NCBI GenBank assembly: GCA_029561465.1
Contig: JAKQIZ010000075.1
Coordinates: forward strand, 1-58,123
Reading direction: 5' to 3'
Length of the DNA: 58,123 nucleotides
Source of the DNA: Deltaproteobacteria bacterium
Lineage (GTDB): Bacteria > Desulfobacterota > Syntrophia > Syntrophales > UBA8958
This document shows, in pieces, positions 16,734-25,616 of this stretch. How positions within the stretch are numbered: position 1 is the first letter of the stretch; every line of letters begins with the position of its first letter. Position numbers and translations under genes: made by a program. Under the pieces are notes generated by a model. It did not search any database and was not told the origin of the DNA. It saw only the letters and a program-made list of their open reading frames with translations.

Positions 16734-18886
16734 TTCCTGGTCATGGTGAACACGCCGTCCCATTCACCTTCCGGAGGATTTTCCTTCAGATCCTGACAGC
16801 GCTGAATATACAGCTTCGCCGGCGGATCGTCGGGACGAATTTCCAGAACGCTTTTGAAAGCCGCGATGCCCTCATCCCAGCGGGCGGCCTTGTAGTGCGC
16901 CAGTCCCGCATGGAAACGCCCGATGTACTCCTCGTGTTCCGCCGCATCCTTCCGCTCACAGATCAACTCGTAGATCTTCACGGGCAGCTTCTTCCCCTTG
17001 ACGCGCACTGCGTCCAACTCCCGACAGAACACCTCCTCTTTCACCACTTCATAGGTAAATTCACTGATGACGATATGGGTCCCATACTCCTTGTTGATCC
17101 CCTCGAGGCGGGAGCTGAGATTCACGTTGTCGCCCATGACGGTATAATCGAAGCGCATATTGGAACCCATGTTGCCTACGACCATGTCGCCGCTGTTGAT
17201 GCCGACCCCGATGTCCACAAAGGGCCGCCCTTCCGCCGCCCATTTTTGCTGCAGCCCCTTGAGGGTCGCCATCATCTCCAGTGCGGTCCGGCAACTCCGC
17301 AGGGCATGATCCGGCTGGTCCACCGGAGCGCCAAAGACGGCCATGATGGCATCGCCGATATATTTGTCGAGAAGTCCCTCATATTTGAAGACGATATCGG
17401 TCATGGCCGTCAAATACTCATTGAGGAGGTGTACGAGTTCCTCCGGGGTCAACTTTTCCGAAATGGTGGTGAAGCCACGGATATCGGAAAACATGACGGT
17501 AAGATCCTTCTTGTCGCCCCCCAGTTTCAGTTTAGTGGGATCCTTGAGCAGTTCGTTGATGACCGAGGCCGTCAGATAATACTGAAAGGCCCCACGGATC
17601 TTCTTCTTTTCCCGTTCTTCCGTAAAATACCGGTAAACGGTGATGACCAGATAGATTGTCATCATCGTAAGGACGGGATAGACCATATTGAGCCAGGTAT
17701 TGTATTTGGCAAAGATGAGTGTGTTTCCAGCCACAAAACCACCGAGGAGGACCATGACGAGAAGAATGCCTTGGAGGGCCTTAAGTCGGGGGATTGCGAT
17801 CCCGATGATCATGCCGAAAAAAATGATGCCGCAGATATCTATGAAGGTTGTCCAGGCTGATTGTTCCAGAAAATTGCCCTGGAGGATGTTTTCCACGACG
17901 GTGGCATGCAGTTCCACCCCGGGATAGACGGGACTGAAGGGGGTAACCCGGAGATCATAGATGCCCGTAGCAGTGGCCCCGACAATTACGATCTTGCCTT
18001 TGATGAGCTCGGGTGAGAGGCGTCCCGCAATAATATCTGAGATGGAATAGTGGGGAAAGGTCTTGGCGGGACCCAGATAATTAATCAAAAGCCGGCCGAT
18101 TTCATCGGTGGGGATCCGCAGGTCTCCGAGCATGACACCGTCCACGCCGAACTCGGCCAGATTGAGGACGATCATGGGATAATCGAGATACTGCATGAGA
18201 AGGGCAATGGGCAAGGAATAGTAAAAATTGTCCTGAAACTTTATGACCAGGGGCGACCAGCGGATGACCCCGTCCGGATCAGGAAACGCGTTAAAATAAC
18301 CACAGTTCTCTCCTGATTCCGCAATCGCCTTGATACTGGGAACCGGGGCGTAGGCCGTGATGAGATTGTAGTCTCCCTCATGACCCTTTTCCCGAACCAT
18401 GGAATACATGGAGCCACCGATAAGGGATCCGGAAGCATTGATGTATTCCTCGGTGAGGAACTCCACGTCTTTCATGGAGGTATGGAAAAAATAACCAAGG
18501 CTGACATTCTTCGCACTCTTAACGGATTTGGCCAGAATAGCATCGGCGGAAGGACCGGTACTCTGCTCCGGTTCGGCAAAGACGATATCGAATCCTACCG
18601 CCTTGGCTCCGTATTCTTTGAGCGAATCCACCAATTTCGCCGTCATCGATCGCGACCAGGGCCAGCGGCCGATCTCGCTGAGGCTCTTTTCATCGACGGT
18701 GGCGATAATCACCTGGCCGGTGGTGGGTAATTGTCCCCGGGATACCATACGCAGGTCCAATGCCTTCAATTCCATAAAACGCAGAAAGTGTGGATCCATG
18801 AAAAACACGACCAGGGCGAGGATCACCAGGACAATGGAAATCTTGAGCGGTGATAAAGTCATTATGTTTTTGATTGATATTTTCAT
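16730..18886 (-). CDS. CHASE2-domain adenylate/guanylate cyclase
   Basis: This 718-residue membrane protein has an N-terminal helix (ISIVLVILALVVFF), then an extracytoplasmic CHASE2 sensor domain (~residues 40-330, with VGFDIVFAEP). Three transmembrane helices (~345-430) follow, then a class III cyclase domain (~460-650): metal aspartates in VMFSDIRGFTTIS and YIGDAIMAVFGAP, and MGDNVNLSSRLEG. A short TPR-like tail ends the protein. All catalytic aspartates are present, so it should make a cyclic nucleotide. The start at 18886 has AAGGA upstream and fits the membrane signal. It heads the cell-wall and lipid-transport operon and overlaps alr by four bases. Confidence 0.9.
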   Translation of the reverse strand: MKISIKNIMTLSPLKISIVLVILALVVFFMDPHFLRFMELKALDLRMVSRGQLPTTGQVIIATVDEKSLSEIGRWPWSRSMTAKLVDSLKEYGAKAVGFDIVFAEPEQSTGPSADAILAKSVKSAKNVSLGYFFHTSMKDVEFLTEEYINASGSLIGGSMYSMVREKGHEGDYNLITAYAPVPSIKAIAESGENCGYFNAFPDPDGVIRWSPLVIKFQDNFYYSLPIALLMQYLDYPMIVLNLAEFGVDGVMLGDLRIPTDEIGRLLINYLGPAKTFPHYSISDIIAGRLSPELIKGKIVIVGATATGIYDLRVTPFSPVYPGVELHATVVENILQGNFLEQSAWTTFIDICGIIFFGMIIGIAIPRLKALQGILLVMVLLGGFVAGNTLIFAKYNTWLNMVYPVLTMMTIYLVITVYRYFTEEREKKKIRGAFQYYLTASVINELLKDPTKLKLGGDKKDLTVMFSDIRGFTTISEKLTPEELVHLLNEYLTAMTDIVFKYEGLLDKYIGDAIMAVFGAPVDQPDHALRSCRTALEMMATLKGLQQKWAAEGRPFVDIGVGINSGDMVVGNMGSNMRFDYTVMGDNVNLSSRLEGINKEYGTHIVISEFTYEVVKEEVFCRELDAVRVKGKKLPVKIYELICERKDAAEHEEYIGRFHAGLAHYKAARWDEGIAAFKSVLEIRPDDPPAKLYIQRCQDLKENPPEGEWDGVFTMTRK

Positions 18887-18917
18887 ACTCGTCCTTATTT
18901 TTAATATGGAGAGGTGA

Positions 18918-18946
18918 ATTTTAAATAAACCACCTGGTCTTGTCAA
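18918..18946 (-). promoter_or_regulatory. Promoter of the cyclase-alr-ddl-mla operon
   Basis: On the minus strand TTGACA (18946-18941) and TAAAAT (18923-18918) are 17 bases apart, a strong vegetative promoter ending about 30 bases before the cyclase ATG. A second TTGACA-like box on the same strand lies at 18967-18962. It is back to back with the tRNA promoter. Confidence 0.65.
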
Positions 18947-18980
18947 GGTAAATGGCCGTTTTGTCAACATACCTTATGTC

Positions 18981-19008
18981 TTGACAAGATGAGGATGTTG
19001 GGATAAAA
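18981..19008 (+). promoter_or_regulatory. Promoter of tRNA-Thr
   Basis: TTGACA at 18981-18986 is followed after 16 bases by ATAAAA (19003-19008), 13 bases before the tRNA 5' end. Position and boxes fit a stable RNA promoter. Confidence 0.5.
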
Positions 19009-19021
19009 GCTCGAAGCGTTC

Positions 19022-19097
19022 GCCGATGTAGCTCAGCCGGCAGAGCAGCTGATTCGTAATCAGCAGGTCGGCAGTTCGAACCTGCCCATCGGCTCCA
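19022..19097 (+). tRNA. tRNA-Thr, anticodon CGT
   Basis: This is a 76-base cloverleaf: acceptor GCCGATG pairs with CATCGGC, D-arm GCTC, anticodon stem GCTGA/TCAGC around loop TTCGTAA (anticodon CGT at 19055-19057), and T-stem GGCAG/CTGCC with loop TTCGAAC. The 3' CCA is encoded. Its 3' half from 19050 is the left boundary of an integrated island; the gene remains complete because the crossover restores that half. Confidence 0.96.
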
Positions 19098-19114
19098 GTG
19101 AAATCAAGGGGTTA
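19050..19114 (+). repeat. attL: direct repeat within tRNA-Thr and its terminator arm
   Basis: This 65-base segment from the anticodon arm to GGGGTTA matches 28308-28372 with four differences. Two of the differences exchange one G-C pair of the T-stem for C-G, and two lie in the T-loop, so each copy can complete a functional tRNA. Confidence 0.9.
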
Positions 19115-19140
19115 CGGAGTTCATCCTTAACCCCTTTTTT
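19106..19140 (+). terminator. Intrinsic terminator of tRNA-Thr
   Basis: AAGGGGTTA (19106-19114) pairs with TAACCCCTT (19128-19136) and is followed by a T run. The left arm lies inside the duplicated attachment repeat, and a diverged copy of the whole hairpin stands at the right island end. Confidence 0.8.
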
Positions 19141-19153
19141 CTTGTCCGGCAAT

Positions 19154-19178
19154 TCTCTCCCCACTCTCTCCCCACTTT
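19154..19178 (+). repeat. Left copy of a 25-bp island-end repeat (possible integrase arm sites)
   Basis: TCTCTCCCCACTCTCTCCCC followed by ACTTT is a tandem pair of a 12-base unit. A copy with one mismatch lies in the same orientation at 28168-28192, near the other island end. The distance inward is 39 bases from attL and 115 bases from attR. Confidence 0.65.
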
Positions 19179-19853
19179 GATAAAAATACAGCCATGTTTA
19201 TATCCTCCAGGGCGCTATTGCCGCGCTACAGAGAAAACGGGTGTATCCATGACCATTGCGTCCCCTTGGTCTTTTATCTCCCACATGCTTCCAGTGCCTG
19301 CTACAGTGGCATGATTCCAGCGTAAATACATCCTATGCATGCTTCTGGCTCTGCTGAAAGAGGGGATATATGGCTCTTTCTCAAACTGAGTGGGTAAGGT
19401 AGAATAAGGGAAAAAGATGAGGTCTCATAGATGGAGGTTTTAGAGTCACTGTTTAAGGTGGACCCATTTGTCAAGACAGTTTTTTTTGGTTCATCCGATT
19501 CTTGCATACTTCTTCCTGTACTCGTGATTTTTGGGAAATGGGTTTAGGTAGCAGCTTTCAACCTGTACAGTTCAGGCAAGACCGGGGAAAATGGATGTGC
19601 TGCTGCTCATCGGCAACATCTGCAAAGCGTTGCTTCTTGATATCTTAAGCGAAACATTGAATGCCGGTCGTACAATGCAATTGATGGAGCACGGGTTGTG
19701 CTGAAGAAGGCGTTTCCCAATCCTTCCTGAAATGGTGATAGTCAAGTTCTTCAGCTTTATTAAATAATTTAATCGTTAATTATCGACATATTGCTATTTG
19801 ATTTGGTTTTATATATATAAGAGCAACTACCATCAAAAAAGGGAAATAATACT
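19179..19853. other. Non-coding or decayed island segment
   Basis: No intact gene is seen in these 675 bases. A stop-bounded minus-strand frame around 19570-19650 reads protein-like (KKQRFADVADEQQHIHF, then CLNC) but has no start and is cut by stops, so it looks like a decayed gene of unknown origin. The region near 19455-19500 has a T-run but no convincing hairpin. A weak promoter for the caspase gene sits at the right end. Confidence 0.4.
19791..19819 (+). promoter_or_regulatory. Possible promoter of the caspase-CsgG gene
   Basis: TTGCTA (19791-19796) and TATATA (19814-19819) are 17 bases apart in AT-rich DNA, about 35 bases before the start codon. The match is moderate only. Confidence 0.35.
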
Positions 19854-21803
19854 GTGCATACCATGCCTTTCAGAATCGTCCTTATCCTGACTATACTCAC
19901 ATTATTCAATCCAGCTTCATTACTGGCAGCCTTAGAACAGCGCACGGCCTTGGTAATAGGCAACGGCGCCTATAGTTCAGGCCCACTAAAGAATCCAGTG
20001 AATGATGCAACAGATATGGCCGTAGCTCTCCAGAAACTTGGCTTCAGGGTCATTCTGAAGAAGAATGCCAATCTTGAAACAATGGAAGTTGCTATTGAAG
20101 ATTTCGGAAATCGACTGAAAAAAGGCGGCGTGGGTCTGTTCTATTATGCCGGACACGGGGTTCAGGTGAACGGCATCAACTATCTCATTCCTATAGGGGC
20201 GAAGATTAAGAAGGAATCGGATACCCGCTATAAGGCAGTCGATGCGGGACGGATTCTTGACGAGATGGGAAATGCCAATAACGAACTGAATATTGTATTG
20301 TTGGATGCCTGTCGTGACAACCCCTTTAGTAAAAGTTTCCGTAGCGCCTCTCGCGGCTTGGCCATTGTCAATAATGCACCTACTGGAACTTTTATATCAT
20401 ACTCCACTGCCGCCGGCCAAGTCGCACACGATGGAGAGGGACGAAACAGTCCATACACAAAGGCTCTTCTTCAGTATATGGGAGAGCCGGGCGTAACTCT
20501 CGGGAAGGTATTTATGAAGGTTCGCCAGAAACTTCGAAAAGAAACCGGACAGATCCCCTGGGAATTGTCCTCTCTTGAAGGAGAATTTTATTTTGTGCCC
20601 CGATCGGGGAAGACGACAACAGCGAGAGATGAATCACCAGCAACTGGTGTAACATCTGCTAGCGCCTATTATGAAAAACGAAAATTGGCTTCTGGACAGC
20701 GGGAATCACATACGACAAATAAATCTCCCATGGCTACCTCTACCGGAAAAGAGAGTGTAAATGTCGCAACAGTTAGATTGCCAAAGAATATCCCGTATGA
20801 AATAGAAAGAGCAGAAAAATATTTGCAACGGGAGATGTGGGGAAACGCGTTAATCTGGCTCCAAAAGGCAGAAGCAGTAAATCCGGATTATCCGGATTTG
20901 CATCCAAAGCTATTGGAAACCAAGGATCAAATTGTCAGACGAATCAGAAAATCTATTGCCGTTTTTGATTTTAACAGTCCCCGTAACAATAAAGATGTGG
21001 GAAAAATAGCCGCCAACAAGTTATTGACATACCTCCATATACACGCAGGGGTCGATCTTCGGATTATTGAGCGTGAAAATCTGCAGGCTTTATTGAAAGA
21101 AATGCAATTTGAGGAGACAGGGTCCTTTGATTTAAAATCGGCCCTGAAAGTGGGAAGAGAGAAGGGAATTGACACATTAATAATCGGAGATGTTTTGATT
21201 TTTTCATCAGAATTCAAAGACAATCCCAGCTACGGTCAAGTTAAGGTACTCGTTGCAGAAGAAGATATACGTAACCCTGACTTTTCAGACTGGCTCTTGT
21301 TGCATCCAAGACCAACAGCGGAAGAGTTAAGAGCTGCACCGCCCAGAATAATTAAGAAAAAAAATTACCAATTTCTTGCTTACAAATATGGTACTGCAAA
21401 GATCAATGCGATGTTTGAATTTTCTTATCGGATGATCGATACTGAGACGGGAGAAACCATTCGTTCAAATACTCTAACAGGAAAATTGACCAAGGAAAAC
21501 AGTTATCAGGATGGCGTGGCCGTTGCTCAGATACCCTATAAAAAACTAGAACTTCCAACAGAGGCGGAAGTTCTGGATGAATTAGCAAATTCAAAAATTA
21601 GTGAACTTGGACAACAAATCCTAAGGCAATATCAGAGTCTTGAAGTTCACTACTTCAATTATGGCCAAGAGTATGAGAAAAGACGACAGTACGAAAAGGC
21701 GATTGAGAGCTATACGGATGCCATATTTGATGAAAAATTGAAAGGAATCTCCACAAGAATTTCTAAAGAATCTTCTGAGAAAATTAGAAAACTGCAAATA
21801 TAG
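19854..21803 (+). CDS. Secreted caspase-like (peptidase C14) protein with CsgG-type C-terminal domain
   Basis: This is a 649-residue protein. Residues 1-25 form a Sec signal peptide. The caspase fold follows (~27-245): catalytic His in LFYYAGHGVQVNG and catalytic Cys in IVLLDACRDNPFSKSF, with ALVIGNGAYSSGPLKNPVNDA at the entry (quoted in part). A linker and a TPR-like helix pair (~320-360) lead to a CsgG-like domain (~370-590): KSIAVFDFNSPRNNKDVG, IIERENLQALLKEMQ, DTLIIGDVLIF. A last TPR-like helix pair ends it. CsgG-type domains form or contact outer-membrane secretion pores. The start is GTG 19854, spaced from GGGA, with ATG 19863 as alternative. Composition is AT-rich relative to the flanks. 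The substrate and role are unknown. Confidence 0.85.
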   Translation: MHTMPFRIVLILTILTLFNPASLLAALEQRTALVIGNGAYSSGPLKNPVNDATDMAVALQKLGFRVILKKNANLETMEVAIEDFGNRLKKGGVGLFYYAGHGVQVNGINYLIPIGAKIKKESDTRYKAVDAGRILDEMGNANNELNIVLLDACRDNPFSKSFRSASRGLAIVNNAPTGTFISYSTAAGQVAHDGEGRNSPYTKALLQYMGEPGVTLGKVFMKVRQKLRKETGQIPWELSSLEGEFYFVPRSGKTTTARDESPATGVTSASAYYEKRKLASGQRESHTTNKSPMATSTGKESVNVATVRLPKNIPYEIERAEKYLQREMWGNALIWLQKAEAVNPDYPDLHPKLLETKDQIVRRIRKSIAVFDFNSPRNNKDVGKIAANKLLTYLHIHAGVDLRIIERENLQALLKEMQFEETGSFDLKSALKVGREKGIDTLIIGDVLIFSSEFKDNPSYGQVKVLVAEEDIRNPDFSDWLLLHPRPTAEELRAAPPRIIKKKNYQFLAYKYGTAKINAMFEFSYRMIDTETGETIRSNTLTGKLTKENSYQDGVAVAQIPYKKLELPTEAEVLDELANSKISELGQQILRQYQSLEVHYFNYGQEYEKRRQYEKAIESYTDAIFDEKLKGISTRISKESSEKIRKLQI

Positions 21804-21889
21804 AAACTTGAGAGTCAGGATTAACTAAGCAGACTAGGTTATTATGGCCACATTAATGTACCCTGAGATCTATTGTCCATATAATTTTG

Positions 21890-22140
21890 AGCGGATTCGC
21901 AAACCATCCTTAGGGATGAAATGGCCGCCACCAATGGCCTCAGTATTGTCACTCTATATGCCTGCCGGGACAATCCATTTAGTAGAAGTTTTAGAAACGC
22001 TACTAGAGGCTCTGCAATCGTGAGTAGTGACCCGTCTGGAACCTTTATTTCTTATTCTACAAGTCCGGGGAATTAGGCACGCCTTACACGGGTCTATTAA
22101 CGAAAATTATTGTCGATGCTCCGTATTGATCATAACCACC
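21890..22140 (+). pseudogene. Remnant of a second caspase-like gene
   Basis: In one frame the sequence reads TILRDEMAATNGLSIV, then YACRDNPFSRSFRNATRG, then SGTFISYSTSPGN before a stop. This parallels RILDEMGNANNELNIV, DACRDNPFSKSFRSASRG and TGTFISYSTAAGQ of the intact gene immediately upstream. After the stop, a shifted frame gives TPYTGLLTKII, matching SPYTKALLQYM. Only the catalytic-cysteine third survives, with a stop and a frameshift. It indicates a decayed tandem duplicate or a second, related cargo gene. Confidence 0.8.
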
Positions 22141-22560
22141 ATATTCTTAACAATACCTTATGTGGTTAATTACAAAGAATATTTTTCCTGGTTCCTGCCT
22201 GAGCATTAGAGGTTAAAGCTTCAACCTAAACCTATTTCCCCGAAATCAACAAAACAAGAAGGACACAGCACAACATAATCCAAAAAAATCGCCGCTCATG
22301 ACACAGCTCCTTTCTTACCGCATTCATTGCCCTGACGGGGTCATGCACCGCCTCGCTTTGTATTTGCAAGTTGAGGAAATGCCTTTGTGTGGCAGCTTTC
22401 TCTTCGGGCTGCGCAAGAGGTATTGTTCCCGCCTCGATAGCTCATGTTCGTTGAGGATTAGGAAAATTAGTTCCCTGTATCTGTTTTTGCGAGTATAAGG
22501 CCTGATAGAGCAAGCTGTGACGGCTGTATTTTCGATTACAGAAAATTTGGATTTGTATTC

Positions 22561-24378
22561 ATGACCGTTAACCCCCTGATAAGTCTTAAAAATATCTTCG
22601 GCTACGATACCTATCGGCCCCAGCAGCAGGAGATTATCGAGGGGCTCATCCAAGGCGAGGACGCCTTTGTCCTCATGCCCACGGGAGGCGGAAAATCTCT
22701 CTGTTACCAGATCCCCGCCCTCCATCGCCCGGGCGTCGGGATTGTCGTTTCCCCCCTCATCTCTCTGATGAAGGACCAGGTCGATGCGCTCCAAGCCTGC
22801 GGGGTAAAGGCGGCCTTTTACAATTCCTCCCTCAAGAGCGGCGAGGCACGCAGGGTCCTGGCGCTGCTCCATGCCGGGGAACTGGATCTCCTCTACATCG
22901 CCCCGGAAAGGTTGATTGGCGACGACTTCATCCAGCGCCTCAAGGACATCCCCATCGCCCTTTTCGCCATTGACGAGGCACACTGCATTTCCCAATGGGG
23001 CCATGATTTCCGGCCCGAATACAGCCAGCTCGGCCGTCTGCGCAAGGTATTCCCCAAGATACCCATGATTGCCCTCACGGCCACAGCCGAATCCCACACC
23101 CGTCAGGACATCCTGGACCGGCTCCACCTCCGGCAGGCGAGGTGTTATGTCGCGAGCTTCGATCGCCCCAACATCCGCTACACCGTTCTGGACAAGCTCA
23201 AGCCCTTTTCGCAGCTCACGGACTTTCTCAGAAAACGCCACGGTGAGGCCGGCATCGTCTACTGTCTGAGCCGCAAACGGGTGGACGACCTGGCGGCAAA
23301 GCTGACGTCCGCCGGATTCATTGCCGCACCCTATCATGCAGGCCTGACGACGATACAAAGACAGAAGGTGCAGGACGATTTCCTGCGGGATGATGTGAGG
23401 ATCATGGTCGCCACAGTGGCCTTCGGCATGGGGATCGATAAATCCAACATCCGGTTCGTCGTCCATTACGATATCCCGAAAAACATCGAAAGCTACTACC
23501 AGGAAACGGGTCGTGCCGGCCGCGACGGCTTGGCGGCGGAGGCCCTGCTCCTCTTCGGCTATGGCGACATTGCCATCGCCCGCAGCCTGATCGAAAATAC
23601 GCACAATCCCGAGCAGAAGCGTATCGAGATTCATAAACTGAACGCCATGGTGGCTTTCGCCGAGGCCGCAAGCTGCCGCCGCCGGATCCTCCTCGGCTAT
23701 TTCGACGAACGAATGGAGGAGAACTGTGGCAACTGTGACATCTGCCTCAACCCGCCGGAAATGGTCGATGTGACGGAAGATGCGCGAAAGGCCCTGTCCT
23801 GCGTCTACCGTGTGGGTCAGCGTTTCGGCATGGGCCATGTAATCGATGTGCTGCGCGGCTCCAAGAAGGAGAGGATCATGCATCTCGGCCACAACCGCCT
23901 TTCCACATACGAGATCGGCGCCGACAGGAGCCAGGAGTACTGGGGCGGCCTTCTGCACCATCTGGTCTACGGGGGCTTTCTCCAGCAGGATGTGGGCAAC
24001 TATTCGGTCCTCACCCTGACCGATGCGGCCTGGCCGGTCCTGCGGGGCGAACAGCCCCTGACCATGGCGGCGCCGCGTGTAAAGCCGGCCGGCACGGTGA
24101 AAAACACTCGCCGCAAGAGGGGCGATCGGGATTACGATGAAGAGCTCTTCTGGAGGCTCCGGATCCTGCGGAAAAAGCTTGCCGATGACACCGAGGTGCC
24201 GCCCTTCGTCATCTTCAGCGATGTATCCCTGGTGGGGATGGCTGCGGAACTTCCCACGGACGACGAGGCCTTTCTGAACATTCATGGCGTCGGGACTCAT
24301 AAGTTAGAGCGCTACGGGGAGCAATTTCTTGCCGTGATACGGGAGTATCTGCACGAGACGGAAGGACGGGAAGCATAG
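22561..24378 (+). CDS. recQ: ATP-dependent DNA helicase RecQ
   Basis: This 605-residue 3'-5' helicase has Walker A in MPTGGGKSLCYQ, DEAH in AIDEAHCISQWGHDFRP, motif III ALTATA, motif VI YYQETGRAGRDG, and RQC zinc cysteines CRRR...CGNCDIC. An HRDC domain occupies the last ~80 residues (ELFWRLRILRKKLAD to LERYGEQFLAVI). All expected domains and the normal bacterial length are present. It lies inside the island but has GC-rich codon use like the chromosome, unlike the caspase and toxin genes. It is followed after 4 bases by the radical SAM gene. About 480 upstream bases hold nothing recognisable beyond the caspase remnant. Confidence 0.96.
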   Translation: MTVNPLISLKNIFGYDTYRPQQQEIIEGLIQGEDAFVLMPTGGGKSLCYQIPALHRPGVGIVVSPLISLMKDQVDALQACGVKAAFYNSSLKSGEARRVLALLHAGELDLLYIAPERLIGDDFIQRLKDIPIALFAIDEAHCISQWGHDFRPEYSQLGRLRKVFPKIPMIALTATAESHTRQDILDRLHLRQARCYVASFDRPNIRYTVLDKLKPFSQLTDFLRKRHGEAGIVYCLSRKRVDDLAAKLTSAGFIAAPYHAGLTTIQRQKVQDDFLRDDVRIMVATVAFGMGIDKSNIRFVVHYDIPKNIESYYQETGRAGRDGLAAEALLLFGYGDIAIARSLIENTHNPEQKRIEIHKLNAMVAFAEAASCRRRILLGYFDERMEENCGNCDICLNPPEMVDVTEDARKALSCVYRVGQRFGMGHVIDVLRGSKKERIMHLGHNRLSTYEIGADRSQEYWGGLLHHLVYGGFLQQDVGNYSVLTLTDAAWPVLRGEQPLTMAAPRVKPAGTVKNTRRKRGDRDYDEELFWRLRILRKKLADDTEVPPFVIFSDVSLVGMAAELPTDDEAFLNIHGVGTHKLERYGEQFLAVIREYLHETEGREA

Positions 24379-24382
24379 AAAA

Positions 24383-25033
24383 ATGGTAAAAAAACTGGGG
24401 AGCGCCATACAGGACAATGACCACCGCAATCCCATGCACAAAGAGACAATCAGCTATGAGGCACACGGCAACCTATACCTCAATATCACAAACCGGTGCA
24501 GCGCCGATTGCATCTTTTGCATCCGGAGAACCTGCGACGGGGTTTACGGTTACGACCTCCGCCTTTCCAGGGATCCTTCGGAAGAAGAGATCATGCGAGA
24601 GCTGGAAAACCTCAATCTCACCACATACAAAGAAGTCGTTTTTACCGGTTTTGGTGAACCTACCTGCAGGTTCGATACGGTCATCCGCTTAACACAGTGG
24701 CTGCATCAAGGAGGAATCCCCGTCAGGCTCGATACTAACGGCCATGCAGCGCTTATCTGCCACGGTCGGAACGTGGTCGCTGAACTGAAGGCTGCAGGCC
24801 TTACTGCCCTGTCCGTGAGCCTCAATGCCGAATCGGAAGAAAAGTACAACCGGATGTGCAGACCCGTTTTTGAAGGTTCCTACCAGGCGATGCTTGATTT
24901 TACAAAAAAGGCGATCATGGCCGGCATTCGCACCCGCATGACCGTTGTCGGCCAACAGAGTATCGACATCAAGGAATGTGAAAGAATAGCAACTGTGCTT
25001 GGGGCTTCCTTCAGAGTAAGGTCATCCCTTTAA
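24383..25033 (+). CDS. Radical SAM protein of the TatD-linked type
   Basis: This 216-residue protein has the cluster motif CSADCIFC (CxxxCxxC) at about residue 38 in the context LYLNITNRCS, and the SAM-binding GFGEPTCR and DTNGHA motifs. The short length and the LNITNRC entry resemble the small radical SAM proteins often found next to TatD nucleases; no tatD gene is in the window. Function is unknown. The start at 24383 is 4 bases after the recQ stop; homologous sequence may begin at the internal ATG at 24434. The two genes are probably cotranscribed. Confidence 0.82.
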   Translation: MVKKLGSAIQDNDHRNPMHKETISYEAHGNLYLNITNRCSADCIFCIRRTCDGVYGYDLRLSRDPSEEEIMRELENLNLTTYKEVVFTGFGEPTCRFDTVIRLTQWLHQGGIPVRLDTNGHAALICHGRNVVAELKAAGLTALSVSLNAESEEKYNRMCRPVFEGSYQAMLDFTKKAIMAGIRTRMTVVGQQSIDIKECERIATVLGASFRVRSSL

Positions 25034-25224
25034 ACATTGTGCAGCATCTACCCGACAAGTGACTTCATGTAGTTGATCTCGTATCTCTTCGCTCTTCAAC
25101 GCCTAACCTCCTTGTGCCGGATGCTACCCGGGCTGAAAATAGGCTGGCAAGCTTTTGCGCTTTACATTCAGTATTCAATGACCTGGCCCGACCATACCGC
25201 CTCTCAATTTGTATTTGAAATGAT

Positions 25225-25601
25225 TTAGACTGGTTCCTGATCAGCAAGAGTGACAGTTTGTGATAAGAAAGAATTGATGTTCTCTATACGGGCCTCTATT
25301 TGCACATTCTGCCGGGAATCTAGCACAGACAGCACATAGACTGTCTTTTCGGAAACTCGGTACATGATCCTCCATGGCGCAATGATCAATTCACGGTAAA
25401 ACGTGATCCCTTGGTCCAGAAGCTCGGGAACAATACGTCCTCTTTCTGGGAAAGTCCGAAGACCGGATGCTCGCTTTTTAATTTCTTTTTGTGGGGATTG
25501 CCTGAGGAAGCATTTGCTATTTTCAAGTCTTTGATAAGTCTATTGAAATTGCTTTGGCTGTATGGCTTGAGGTTATGTTCTCTCATGGATTGATCGACCA
25601 T
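25225..25601 (-). pseudogene. Decayed ParE/RelE-family toxin gene
   Basis: The minus-strand frame 25539-25225 encodes a clear ParE-type C-terminus: LRTFPERGRIVPELL, ITFYRELIIAPWRIMYRV and VYVLSVLDSRQN. There is no start codon for this frame; it is closed upstream by TAG at 25542. The N-terminal part appears to continue in another frame that opens at 25601 (MVDQSMREH). A frameshift near 25460-25540 therefore separates the start from the conserved part. No antitoxin gene is adjacent upstream. Confidence 0.7.
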
Positions 25602-25616
25602 CCTTTGAATCCTTCG

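Noticed and set aside
19455..19500. Possible insertion-sequence end near the T8 run
   Set aside because: No matching inverted end or transposase frame could be found, so an IS cannot be supported.
22324..24300. Long (658-codon) minus-strand open frame
   Set aside because: It lies opposite recQ, whose motifs are complete; high GC gives long antisense frames, and the translation has no recognisable domain.
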